From an uncultured Lachnospiraceae bacterium (GTDB lineage: Bacteria; Bacillota; Clostridia; Lachnospirales; Lachnospiraceae), in assembly GCA_902796425.1 (NCBI GenBank), contig CADBPC010000145.1:1-40925 (forward strand): 40,925 nucleotides of DNA, read 5' to 3'. Below the pieces are notes generated by a model, which made no database searches, was not told where the DNA came from, and saw only the letters and a program-made list of their open reading frames with translations. The position numbers and the translations under genes were made by a program. This document shows, in pieces, positions 16,169 through 25,032 of the stretch (positions are counted from its first letter, which is position 1; every line of letters begins with the position of its first letter).

Positions 16169-17056
16169 ATGAAATCCAAAGACGAACTGAAATGGCAGAT
16201 CATTTCCAACGGCGTCATGGGCATCGTATCTCTGGCTGCACTGCTGCCCTTTATTCTGCTGATCATTGCCTCCTTCACGGATGAGAAATGGGCGCTCGCC
16301 AACGGCTACAGCTTCTTCCCGGGCAAGTTCAGCACAGAAGCCTACGGCTATATCATGAACAATGCAGCCATGATCGGACGCGGCTACCTGAATACGCTTC
16401 TGGTTACGCTCATCGGCACAGCCGGCAGCATCCTCTTCACGAGCCTGTTCGCCTATGCGCTGGCCAAAGATAACCTTCCGTTCGGCCGCATCCTGAACTT
16501 CCTGTGCATCTTCACAATGCTGTTCTCCGGCGGACAGGTTGCCAGCTACTACATCTGGAGCAATGTTTTCCATGTACGCGATACCTACCTGGGACTGATT
16601 CTCCCGAATCTGATGATGAACGCGTTCAATGTAATTCTGGTGAAGAACTACTATAAGACGAGTATTCCGGCATCACTCCTTGAAGCGGCCAAGGTAGACG
16701 GCGCTTCGGAGTTCAGTATTTTCGTCCGGATCGTAATGCCGCTTTCCATTCCGATCAATGCGACCATCGGTCTTATGACAGGACTTGCTTACTGGAACGA
16801 CTGGATCAACGGTCTGTATTATCTGACATCCCGCAAAGGCGAGCGCTTCTACACAATCCAGCTGATCCTGAACCGGATCAACGACAGTATTGCTTTCCTG
16901 CAGTCCTCGTCAAACATCGTTACGGGCGTTTCCTTCCCGGCAGCGACCGCAAGAATGGCCATCGCCGTGACCGGTATCATCCCGGTGCTGATTGTTTACC
17001 CGTTCCTGCAGAAGTATTTCGTAAAGGGCATCACAGTCGGTGCAGTAAAAGAATAA
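16169..17056 (+). CDS. Sugar ABC transporter permease, LplC/YtcP-like
   Basis: The second permease subunit is 295 residues from ATG 16169, behind GAGGAGG (16155-16161); an in-frame ATG at 16151 lies upstream of that site and is unlikely. It has six membrane helices and the EAA-loop signature EAAKVDGASEFSIFVRIVMP near residue 178. The C-terminus FVKGITVGAVKE is the standard ending of CUT1 second permeases. It forms the membrane channel with the LplB-like subunit, from which it is separated by 18 bp. The esterase and glycosidases follow with short gaps, so uptake and breakdown are probably co-expressed. Confidence 0.9.
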   Translation: MKSKDELKWQIISNGVMGIVSLAALLPFILLIIASFTDEKWALANGYSFFPGKFSTEAYGYIMNNAAMIGRGYLNTLLVTLIGTAGSILFTSLFAYALAKDNLPFGRILNFLCIFTMLFSGGQVASYYIWSNVFHVRDTYLGLILPNLMMNAFNVILVKNYYKTSIPASLLEAAKVDGASEFSIFVRIVMPLSIPINATIGLMTGLAYWNDWINGLYYLTSRKGERFYTIQLILNRINDSIAFLQSSSNIVTGVSFPAATARMAIAVTGIIPVLIVYPFLQKYFVKGITVGAVKE

Positions 17057-17075
17057 AGAGCGTAAAGGAGAAAAA

Positions 17076-17927
17076 ATGGCATTCGGAAGACTTGAAAACT
17101 ATTTTGAGGCGACGCGCCGGGTCATGGAATTCCGGTTTATCCTGCCGGACGACCCTCGCTATAAGATGAATTTTGACGGAACCGAAAATCCGTATTATGC
17201 AAGGCCGACGAAGCTGATGGTGGTGCTCAACGGCTATACCCACAACAACCTGGAGTGGCTGATGCACACCAATATTGTGGATGTGGCGCGCAAATATAAC
17301 GTAGCGGTATTTCTTCCGAGCGGTGAAAACTGCTTCTACACCAACTGCGAGGGCTGCAACGACCACTTTGCCGACTATGTGGGTGACGAGCTCGTGCATT
17401 ATGCCGCGAAGTGCTTCGGACTCTCCGAAGACCGCGAAGACCACTATGTGATGGGTCTGTCCATGGGCGGGTTCGGCGCGCTGCACACGGGCCTCGCGTA
17501 TCCGCAGAACTTCAGTAAGATTGCCGCCTTCTCATCGGCGCTGATCCTGCACGAAGTAGCGAACTTAAAGCCCGGCGATTCCAATGCGGGCGGTGACTAC
17601 GCGTATTACAGCAGAGTTTTCGGCAGCCCGGAAACCGTATTGACGGGCAATGACAATCCGGAACAGCTGATTCTGAACATGCTCGCGGACGGGACAAAGA
17701 TACCGGAGCTTTACCTGGCGTGCGGATCCGAGGACTTCCTTCTGGAGCCGAACCTGATGTTTGTGGATTTCCTGAAGAAGAACAAGGTGCCGCATATTTA
17801 TCATCAGAGCCCAGGCGGTCACGATTATAATTTCTGGCTTCCTTACACAGAGCGGGCGGTTCGCTGGATGATCGGCGAGCCGGAGCTGGAGGGAGGCGCT
17901 TTGCCGCTCAGTGGTATGGTACAATAA
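17076..17927 (+). CDS. Esterase D-type acyl esterase (carbohydrate esterase-like)
   Basis: This 283-residue alpha/beta hydrolase is of the esterase D/tributyrin esterase family. The nucleophile elbow is VMGLSMGGFGALH with S129. The likely catalytic Asp lies in ACGSEDFLLEPN and the His in SPGGHDYNFW near the C-terminus. There is no signal peptide, so it should act in the cytoplasm. In this setting it probably removes acetyl or feruloyl-type groups from imported hemicellulose or pectin oligosaccharides before glycosidase action, though members also hydrolyse short-chain model esters and S-formylglutathione. AAAGGAG precedes the ATG, and it starts 19 bp after the permease stop. A small GGGGC-AAAA-GCCCC hairpin (17946-17959) lies between this gene and the next. 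Confidence 0.8.
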   Translation: MAFGRLENYFEATRRVMEFRFILPDDPRYKMNFDGTENPYYARPTKLMVVLNGYTHNNLEWLMHTNIVDVARKYNVAVFLPSGENCFYTNCEGCNDHFADYVGDELVHYAAKCFGLSEDREDHYVMGLSMGGFGALHTGLAYPQNFSKIAAFSSALILHEVANLKPGDSNAGGDYAYYSRVFGSPETVLTGNDNPEQLILNMLADGTKIPELYLACGSEDFLLEPNLMFVDFLKKNKVPHIYHQSPGGHDYNFWLPYTERAVRWMIGEPELEGGALPLSGMVQ

Positions 17928-17979
17928 TAAATAAGTTTCAACTAAGGGGCAAAAGCCCCGGTATACATGGAGAGAGCGT

Positions 17980-20343
17980 ATGTGGAAAGAGGCAGTATGG
18001 CTTAGCGTTCCCAGGCAGGAATTCATCGATCAGGGAATTTGTGAAGGAGATGCAAACGGGCGGTTTGTCTATTACCGCCTCTCTTTTATTTTGCCGGAGA
18101 CAGGTACTCTGGCAGCAACGATCAGTGCAAATTCGCGCTACCGGCTGTGGGTCAATGAACAGCCGGTGCTCTCCGGCCCCTGCAGGAGCGCAGAGCATGT
18201 CCGCTATTACGATGAAGTGGAGCTGGGAAAATATCTGAGAACCGGCAAAAATGTGATCGCCGCACAGGTCCTTCTGGCGGATTCCGCGTATTGCAAAAAC
18301 GGCGGCCCGGGCGACGGGGACGAGCGCGCGCCGCTCAACAGTATACGGCCGAACCTCGGCGGACACAGCTTCGCCATGGAGGGGCAGGTGACCGGCGGCG
18401 CCGGGCAGGTGCTGGCGCAGATTACGACCGGAAAGGCGGACTGGAAGCTTCGGATCGACAACACATTTGCCCTTCGAAAGGTTCCCGGCGTCAACGACAA
18501 TATGGGCGCGCTGACAGAGGAGATCGACTTTGGAAGGACGCCTTCAAGCTGGAAGAGAGCAGACTTTGACGACAGCGGCTGGTCCTCCGGCTTTGCGGAT
18601 GAGAAGGCAGGCGGAAGCTTTGGAGCCTTCTTTGGGATCCTGCCCAAATACCCGGCGAAGGAGCGGCCGATTCCGCTTCTTGTCGAAGAACCCTTCCGGA
18701 TTGAAAAAGAGCTCGGGACCCCTGTCATGGGCGGGCAGGATGCGGTCCGGGTTCCGGAAGGATCAGCGTGTACGCTCCTGTTTGATGCCGGTGAGCTGCT
18801 CAACGTATATGCCGGCTATCGCATCGAAAAAGGGCGGGGGAGTATCCTTCGCTTCACATATTTTGAAAAATTCGTTCATCCGGACCCGAACCATGATCCG
18901 GAGCTGAAGAGGGATGATTACGTTAACGGCGTGATCGGGGACCGCGGACAGACCGACACGATCCGCCCGGACGGATCGGACCTGTATTACGAGACCTTCT
19001 GGTATCGGACCCTCCGCTTTTTGAAAATCGAGATCGAGGCAGGAGAAGAGGAAGTGATCCTCCATCGCCCGGTACTGCGCAGAGTCGGCTATCCGCTGAA
19101 CGCACAGTCATGGATTCGGGCGGATAAGCCCTGGGTGGAGCAGGTCTTTGCGATGTGTGTGCGGACCCTGCGCAGCTGCATGATGGACGCATATATGGAC
19201 TGCCCGTTCTGGGAGCAGATGCAGTATCCCATGGACACACGCCTGCAGATGATGTTTACGTATGCCTGCAGCACCGATACAGCTCTTGCGCGGCAGGCGA
19301 TCAGGGCCTTCCATGATTCCATGCTGCCGGTCGGGCTGATCCAGGGGCGCGCGCCCGGCAACCCTCTCCAGATCATCTCAACCTTTTCCCTGCATTATAT
19401 TTTCATGATCTGGGAATACTTCGAACGGACCGGGGATGAGAGCGTTTTAAAGCTTTATCGCTCAGATGTGGACCGGATCCTGGAGTATTATGACGGCAGG
19501 ATCGAAGAAGACGGCCTGATCCGAAAGGTCGGCTTCTGGGATTTCGTGGACTGGCAGGAAGCCTGGAATGACACCTTCGGGGTGCCCGGCGCGACAAGAC
19601 AGGGACCGTCCGCCATCATCAACCTGATGTACGGACGAGCGCTGCTGGTTGCCGCGAAGATCAATGAACAGACCGGAAGGCCGGGCATGGCCGAAGAGTA
19701 CCGGGCAAGGCAGCAGTCGATTGCGCAGCGGGTTGAGGCACTCTGCTGGAATCCGGACCGCGGTCTGTACCGGGAGGGCCCCGCATACGAAGAATACTCG
19801 CAGCACGCACAGAGCTGGGCGGTCTTAAACGGCTTAAAACGCGGCGAAGAAGCAGCGGTCATGATGCGGAAAACCTTTGAAGAAAAGGATGTACTGCGCT
19901 GTTATTTTTCCACCTGCTACGAGCTGTTCCGTGCCTGTGAGGAAGCCGGCTGTTATGAACTGACCTCACAGCAGATGGACTGGTGGATTCATCTGCTCGA
20001 TGAGCACTGCACAACCTGTCCTGAAACACCTTCACATTCAAGAAGCGAATGCCACGCCTGGAGCGCGCTGCCGATGTATGAGATGATTCATGTTCTTGCC
20101 GGTGTGCGGCGAAAAAGCGCCTGCCCGGACACGATTGAAGTCATGCCTCATCTTGCCGGATACGGCCTGAAACACCTGGAAGGAGAAATGATCACGGAAT
20201 ACGGGCCGGTCAAATTTGATTATACGGCCATAGGCAATGGAACTGTGAGCGGAATTCTGGTACTGCCGGAGGGCATGAGCGGCACCCTGACGCTGGCGGA
20301 TAAAGAGCCGCAGGCACTGGTGCCGGGAGAAAACCGGTTCTAA
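17980..20343 (+). CDS. GH78-type alpha-L-rhamnosidase
   Basis: A protein of 787 residues with the alpha-L-rhamnosidase layout: N-terminal beta-sandwich domains (SRYRLWVNEQPVLSGPCRSA), a further sandwich domain to about 380, then an (alpha/alpha)6 barrel. In the barrel DAYMDCPFWEQMQYPMDTRL corresponds to the GH78 DCPxREExxWxGD region, with E412 and D419 as candidate catalytic carboxylates. A C-terminal beta domain follows (GPVKFDYTAIGNGTVSGILV). Compared with classical GH78 enzymes the motif is altered (WEQMQ for REERL), so linkage or substrate preference may differ. There is no signal peptide. It starts 52 bp after the esterase and is probably co-transcribed. It would remove terminal rhamnose from rhamnogalacturonan or rhamnosyl oligosaccharides. 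Confidence 0.8.
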   Translation: MWKEAVWLSVPRQEFIDQGICEGDANGRFVYYRLSFILPETGTLAATISANSRYRLWVNEQPVLSGPCRSAEHVRYYDEVELGKYLRTGKNVIAAQVLLADSAYCKNGGPGDGDERAPLNSIRPNLGGHSFAMEGQVTGGAGQVLAQITTGKADWKLRIDNTFALRKVPGVNDNMGALTEEIDFGRTPSSWKRADFDDSGWSSGFADEKAGGSFGAFFGILPKYPAKERPIPLLVEEPFRIEKELGTPVMGGQDAVRVPEGSACTLLFDAGELLNVYAGYRIEKGRGSILRFTYFEKFVHPDPNHDPELKRDDYVNGVIGDRGQTDTIRPDGSDLYYETFWYRTLRFLKIEIEAGEEEVILHRPVLRRVGYPLNAQSWIRADKPWVEQVFAMCVRTLRSCMMDAYMDCPFWEQMQYPMDTRLQMMFTYACSTDTALARQAIRAFHDSMLPVGLIQGRAPGNPLQIISTFSLHYIFMIWEYFERTGDESVLKLYRSDVDRILEYYDGRIEEDGLIRKVGFWDFVDWQEAWNDTFGVPGATRQGPSAIINLMYGRALLVAAKINEQTGRPGMAEEYRARQQSIAQRVEALCWNPDRGLYREGPAYEEYSQHAQSWAVLNGLKRGEEAAVMMRKTFEEKDVLRCYFSTCYELFRACEEAGCYELTSQQMDWWIHLLDEHCTTCPETPSHSRSECHAWSALPMYEMIHVLAGVRRKSACPDTIEVMPHLAGYGLKHLEGEMITEYGPVKFDYTAIGNGTVSGILVLPEGMSGTLTLADKEPQALVPGENRF

Positions 20344-20370
20344 AGGAAGTAAAATATATGGTATTCTATA

Positions 20371-20406
20371 GATACGGCTGCGGCACGGGGATGCCGCAGC
20401 CGTATC
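20371..20406 (+). other. Perfect 15-bp intercistronic hairpin without T-run
   Basis: Bases 20371-20385 are exactly complementary to 20392-20406, with a 6-nt loop (CGGGGA). No T-run follows on either strand, so this is unlikely to be a simple intrinsic terminator. It lies in the 133-bp gap between the GH78 and GH3 genes and may act in mRNA processing or 3' end stabilisation. The rest of the gap holds only the GH3 ribosome binding site. Confidence 0.65.
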
Positions 20407-20476
20407 CCGGATTATAGGGAAGCTGAAATAACAATTCGTACAGCAAATACAGACAATACAGTACAGGAGGGTTACA

Positions 20477-23044
20477 ATGCCGAAGGTTTACGCACCGACA
20501 CAGGAAAGTATCATGCAGGATGAGATCGACCACATGAATCTGTCCAGACAGCTGGCGGGAGAGTGTGTGGTTCTTATGGAAAACGATGGTACGCTTCCGA
20601 TTGCCCCCGGAAAGATCGCGCTCTTCGGAGGCGGAGCAAGGCAGACGGTTAAAGGCGGCACCGGCTCCGGCGACGTCAACACGAGATCCTATGTGACGAT
20701 AGAGGAGGGCCTGGAGGACGCAGGCTTTACAATCACGTCGAAGGCCTGGCTCGACAGGCGCGCGCAGCAGATCGCAGATGCGAAGGCCGATTATCAGAAA
20801 ATGCTTGCGAAGCTCTCGGAGGAGACAGGCGAATCTGCGATTCTTCTGGGCTTCCGCCATCCGTATAAGGAGCCGGAGATGCTGGCTGTAGAGGCAGAGG
20901 ATATCGATACCCAAACCGATACGGCAATTTATGTCATTTCACGCAATTCCGGCGAGGGAGCAGACCGCTGGAACAAAGAGGGAGACTATCTGCTGGACAA
21001 GGGTGAGGAGGAATCGCTTAAGGTTCTTGCAAAGGCATACCGCAGGGTGATCCTGATTCTCAACATCGGCGGAGTCATGGATCTTTCAAAGGTAAAGCAG
21101 ATTGAAGGCATCGGCGCGGTTGTCCTGATGAGCCAGCTGGGCAATATCGGAGGTCTCGCGATTGCGGATGTGCTGACCGGCAAAGCAAATCCTTCCGGAA
21201 AGCTCTCAGATACCTGGGCGGCTTCCTACAGCGACTATCCGTCAAGCGCAACCTTCTCCCACAACAACGGCGATGTCGACGACGACAATTACGCGGAAGG
21301 AATCTATGTGGGCTACCGCTGGTTTGATACGGCAGGTGTAAAGCCCCTGTATCCGTTCGGCTACGGCCTGTCCTATACCACCTTTGATACGAAGCCGGGT
21401 GAGGCCTGCGTGAAGGACGGAAAGGTTTATGTGACGGCGAAGGTCACGAACACCGGCAGCGAATATGAAGGCAGGGAGGTTGTGCAGGTCTATGTATCCG
21501 CTCCCGAAGGAGAACTCGACAAGCCTTACCAGGAGCTGAAGGGCTACTGCAAAACGCAGCTCCTTGCTCCCGGTGCATCGCAGACCGTAACCGTGGAATT
21601 CCCGCTGGAGCGCCTTGCCTCCTACAGCGAGAAGGACGCTGCCTGGGTGCTGGAAAAGGGCGACTACATCATCCGTGTGGGCAGCAGCAGCGCGGATACA
21701 GAGCCGGCTGCCATCCTGCGGCTGGATGAGACGGTAAAGACGATGCAGGTTAAGAACGTCTTTGCCCCGGACAATGAATATGAAAAGCTCGACCCTCACG
21801 CGGCAGCAGGTGCTGCAGGAGAAGCAGAGAACCTGCCCCTTCCCGTTATCAGCCTGAGCGCGGGGGATATTAAGACCTGCACCGTCGTTTATAAGGAAAG
21901 GCAGGAATATCACACTGACAAGACACAGACCCTGACACTGCAGGATGTCCTTGACGGCAGATGCACTGTCGAGGAGCTGGTCTCCCAGCTCAGCGTCCGT
22001 GAGATGGCAAGCCTTACCGTCGGCGCGCAGCGCATCACGGAAGGCGCATCGATCATCGGCAACGCCTCCGAGGCGGCGCCCGGAGCGGCCGGCGAGACCT
22101 CCGCGATCCTTAAGGAATCCAGGGGAATCCGCGGCCTTGTCATGGCGGACGGCCCTGCGGGCCTTCGCCTGCAGACGCACTTCAAGACGAGAAAGGACGG
22201 CACGCTCCTTCCGGGCGGCCAGATGTTCGGCGATACCGTCGCTCCTTTCCCGGAATATGACAATCCCGAGGACGTCGAGGATCATTATCAGTACTGCACC
22301 GCAATCCCGATCGGCTGGGCTCTGGCACAGAGCTGGAACTATGACCTGGTAAAACAGGCGGCGGACATGGTCGGCGCGGAGATGGAGAAATTCGGCATTG
22401 ATATCTGGCTTGCACCTGCCATGAATATCCACAGGAATCCTCTCTGCGGCAGAAACTTCGAGTATTATTCCGAGGATCCCGTGCTCTCCGGTCTCACTGC
22501 AACCGCGATCACGGAAGGCATCCAGGCTCATAAGGGTAAGGGCGTCTCGATCAAACACTTTGCGGCCAACAACCAGGAGGACAACCGCTACTGCACCAAC
22601 GCGCATATCAGCGAGAGAGCGATGCGCGAGATCTACCTGCGCGGATTCGAAATCTGCATCCGGGCAAGCCAGCCGATGACGATCATGACCTCCTATAACC
22701 TGATCAACGGCATCCATACCGCCAACAGCTACGACCTTCTCGAGACGGTCGCCAGACAGGAGTGGGGATACACAGGGTGTGTCATGACCGACTGGTTCTC
22801 AACGACAGGACTTGCCGGCCTGTTCGACCAGGATGTGCGCAGATATGAGGTAGGCTCCATGCTCGGCGCCATCTATGCGGGAAATGATATCCAGATGCCC
22901 GGCTCTCAGGAGATCGAGGATGCGATCGTTGAGGGCGTAGAGAGCGGAAAGGCGGACGCACAGGGCTTTAGAGCATCACTTGCAGACCTCCAGTTCTGCG
23001 CTGCCAACGTAATCCGCTGCGCCATTTTCGCGGACGGACAGTAA
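20477..23044 (+). CDS. GH3 beta-glycosidase with reversed domain order
   Basis: This 855-residue GH3 enzyme has its usual domains in reverse order. The protein opens with the alpha/beta sandwich domain (LSRQLAGECVVLMENDGTLP; LFGGGARQTVKGGTGSGDVN). A fibronectin III-like domain follows (about 310-415; VTNTGSEYEGREVVQVYVSA). It ends with the TIM barrel (about 520-850), which holds MADGPAGLR, SIKHFAANNQEDNR and the nucleophile D772 in VMTDWFSTTG. Several rumen Firmicute beta-glucosidases (Butyrivibrio, Ruminococcus albus) are known to have this order. The activity may be beta-glucosidase, beta-xylosidase or a related one; sequence alone does not decide. There is no signal peptide, so it is cytoplasmic. 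The ribosome binding site is AGGAGG. Confidence 0.88.
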   Translation: MPKVYAPTQESIMQDEIDHMNLSRQLAGECVVLMENDGTLPIAPGKIALFGGGARQTVKGGTGSGDVNTRSYVTIEEGLEDAGFTITSKAWLDRRAQQIADAKADYQKMLAKLSEETGESAILLGFRHPYKEPEMLAVEAEDIDTQTDTAIYVISRNSGEGADRWNKEGDYLLDKGEEESLKVLAKAYRRVILILNIGGVMDLSKVKQIEGIGAVVLMSQLGNIGGLAIADVLTGKANPSGKLSDTWAASYSDYPSSATFSHNNGDVDDDNYAEGIYVGYRWFDTAGVKPLYPFGYGLSYTTFDTKPGEACVKDGKVYVTAKVTNTGSEYEGREVVQVYVSAPEGELDKPYQELKGYCKTQLLAPGASQTVTVEFPLERLASYSEKDAAWVLEKGDYIIRVGSSSADTEPAAILRLDETVKTMQVKNVFAPDNEYEKLDPHAAAGAAGEAENLPLPVISLSAGDIKTCTVVYKERQEYHTDKTQTLTLQDVLDGRCTVEELVSQLSVREMASLTVGAQRITEGASIIGNASEAAPGAAGETSAILKESRGIRGLVMADGPAGLRLQTHFKTRKDGTLLPGGQMFGDTVAPFPEYDNPEDVEDHYQYCTAIPIGWALAQSWNYDLVKQAADMVGAEMEKFGIDIWLAPAMNIHRNPLCGRNFEYYSEDPVLSGLTATAITEGIQAHKGKGVSIKHFAANNQEDNRYCTNAHISERAMREIYLRGFEICIRASQPMTIMTSYNLINGIHTANSYDLLETVARQEWGYTGCVMTDWFSTTGLAGLFDQDVRRYEVGSMLGAIYAGNDIQMPGSQEIEDAIVEGVESGKADAQGFRASLADLQFCAANVIRCAIFADGQ

Positions 23045-23114
23045 TCAAAAGAAGAGGGAAAAGGGAGAACAGAGCAGCAAGGCAATTCTTAAACATCAAT
23101 ATGGAGAAATGGTT

Positions 23115-24953
23115 ATGAGTAAAAAAGTATTCTGCAATCCTCTGAATATTGACTACCGCTATCAATTCAACAAAGACCCCCGGATGGGAGGACTGATCCA
23201 GGTCGGCCGCGAAGCTGCGGACCCGTCCATGATTTTCTTTAAGGGCAAATACTATATTTTTGCTTCCATGCAGCTGTCCGCGTGGGTTTCGGAGGATCTT
23301 GCGCAGTGGAAGAGTATTCCGCTGCCGAAGGATATGCCTCTTTACGACTACGCGCCGGATGTGAGAGTGATCGGCGATTACGTTTATTTCTGCGCGTCGA
23401 AGCGGACGGAAAACTGCGACCGCTGGCGCACGAAGGACATTGAGAACGGACCGTGGGAGAAAATGGAAGGCAACTTCCCCTTCTGGGATCCGAACCTTTT
23501 CCTTGACGACGACGGGAGAGTCTATTTCTACTGGGGCTGTACCAACACCGATCCCATCTGGGGGTGTGAGCTGGATCCCGAAACCCTTCTGCCGATCACG
23601 GAAAAGAAGGGCCTTATCTGGGGCGACGCGGCAAAAAGAGGGTATGAGCGCGGCGGAGAAGACAACTCGAGAGGCCTTGCGACCGAGGAGGAAATCGAGC
23701 AGCGCGTCGCCGGAATGTTAAAGCAGAGGGGAATGACGGCGGATCAGATGCCGCCCGGGACTCTTGCGCTTGTAAAGGGCATGTTCTCCGGAAGGCCGTT
23801 TATCGAAGGTGCATGGATGGACAAGCATGACGGCAAATATTACCTTCAGTATGCCTGCCCCGGAACGGAGTTTAATACCTATTCCGACGGCGTGTATGTG
23901 AGCGACTCGCCTCTTGGTGATTTCGTCCCTGCGGATAACAACCCGTTCTCCTATAAGCCGGGCGGCTTTATTCCCGGCGCCGGGCACGGCTCCACCATGC
24001 AGGATCCCGCGGGCGGCTGGTGGCACACAGCTTCCATGCGCATCAGCAAGAACATGCAGTTCGAACGGCGTGTTGGCCTGTGGCAGGCAGGCTTTGATAA
24101 GGACGGCGAGCTTTTCTGCAACCAGCGCTACGGCGACTGGCCGCTGATCTTTGAGGATCCGACAAACGGGAAAGGAGCATCCGATCCCTGGAAGAATCCG
24201 GAGTGGATGCTGCTAAGCTACGGAAAAGATGCGTGTGCCTCTTCCTGCGCGGAGGGCCATGACGCATCCCTGATCGCCGATGAAAACGTGCAGACCTGGT
24301 GGCGCGCATCCACAAACGAAAGAAGCGAGTGGGTGATGCTGGACCTGAAAAAGGCCTTTGATGTGAGAGCAATCCAGGTCAACTTCGCGGATGATAAGAT
24401 CGACATCCCGGTTCCGGGCGAAATTGTCGGCTATGAGCAGGCAAGATATATTGATGAGAAACAGTGGCCCACACAGTGGAAGCTTCTCGGAAAGGCTGAT
24501 GGCGATCCCGCGGATGAGGACGGCTGGTTTGTGATCGCCGACAAATCCGATGTGCAGACGGATCTGCCGCATGATCTTGTTGTCTGTGAGGACGGAATAC
24601 AGGTGCGGTATTTAAAGCTGACCGACATGCATGTCCCGTACGATCAGAATCCCTGCATCAGCGGCCTTCGCGTCTTTGGAAATGCGCAGGGCGAAAAACC
24701 CGCGGTACCGGAGTTTTCCGCAGTCCGCACGGGTACGATGGATATGGACGTTGAGATCGTCAGGGCGGATGACAACACAACCGGTTTCAATATTCTCTTC
24801 GGAAGCGCTCCGGACAAGCTCTATCACAGCTACATGATCTTCGGGAAGACAAAACAGAGGATCGGTGCCCTGGTGGAAGGAAAAGAGTATTATGTCCGTG
24901 TTGACGCCTTTAACGAGTGCGGCATTACGGAAGGAACCTGCGTAAAGCTCTGA
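23115..24953 (+). CDS. GH43-family glycosidase with C-terminal discoidin-like and FN3-like domains
   Basis: The product has 612 residues from ATG 23115 (MSKKVFCNPL), 8 nt after GGAG; an in-frame ATG six bases earlier is too close to that site. The N-terminal five-bladed propeller carries the three GH43 acids: D36 in EAADPSM (base), D125 in FWDPNLFLDDDG (pKa modulator) and E231 in FIEGAWMDKHDGKYYL (acid). A segment at about 375-510 looks like an F5/8 type C (discoidin) carbohydrate-binding domain (EWVMLDLKKAFDVRAIQVNF), and the last 85 residues are FN3-like. GH43 enzymes cleave alpha-L-arabinofuranosyl or beta-xylosyl bonds. There is no signal peptide, which is unusual for a protein with a binding module, but fits import of oligosaccharides. 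Confidence 0.85.
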   Translation: MSKKVFCNPLNIDYRYQFNKDPRMGGLIQVGREAADPSMIFFKGKYYIFASMQLSAWVSEDLAQWKSIPLPKDMPLYDYAPDVRVIGDYVYFCASKRTENCDRWRTKDIENGPWEKMEGNFPFWDPNLFLDDDGRVYFYWGCTNTDPIWGCELDPETLLPITEKKGLIWGDAAKRGYERGGEDNSRGLATEEEIEQRVAGMLKQRGMTADQMPPGTLALVKGMFSGRPFIEGAWMDKHDGKYYLQYACPGTEFNTYSDGVYVSDSPLGDFVPADNNPFSYKPGGFIPGAGHGSTMQDPAGGWWHTASMRISKNMQFERRVGLWQAGFDKDGELFCNQRYGDWPLIFEDPTNGKGASDPWKNPEWMLLSYGKDACASSCAEGHDASLIADENVQTWWRASTNERSEWVMLDLKKAFDVRAIQVNFADDKIDIPVPGEIVGYEQARYIDEKQWPTQWKLLGKADGDPADEDGWFVIADKSDVQTDLPHDLVVCEDGIQVRYLKLTDMHVPYDQNPCISGLRVFGNAQGEKPAVPEFSAVRTGTMDMDVEIVRADDNTTGFNILFGSAPDKLYHSYMIFGKTKQRIGALVEGKEYYVRVDAFNECGITEGTCVKL

Positions 24954-25032
24954 TGAGAGAACTGTCCGGATCAGCGGCAGCTCTGCAGACTAAAAGACAT
25001 TTATTACATTGCTGAAAGGAATCAACATACAG

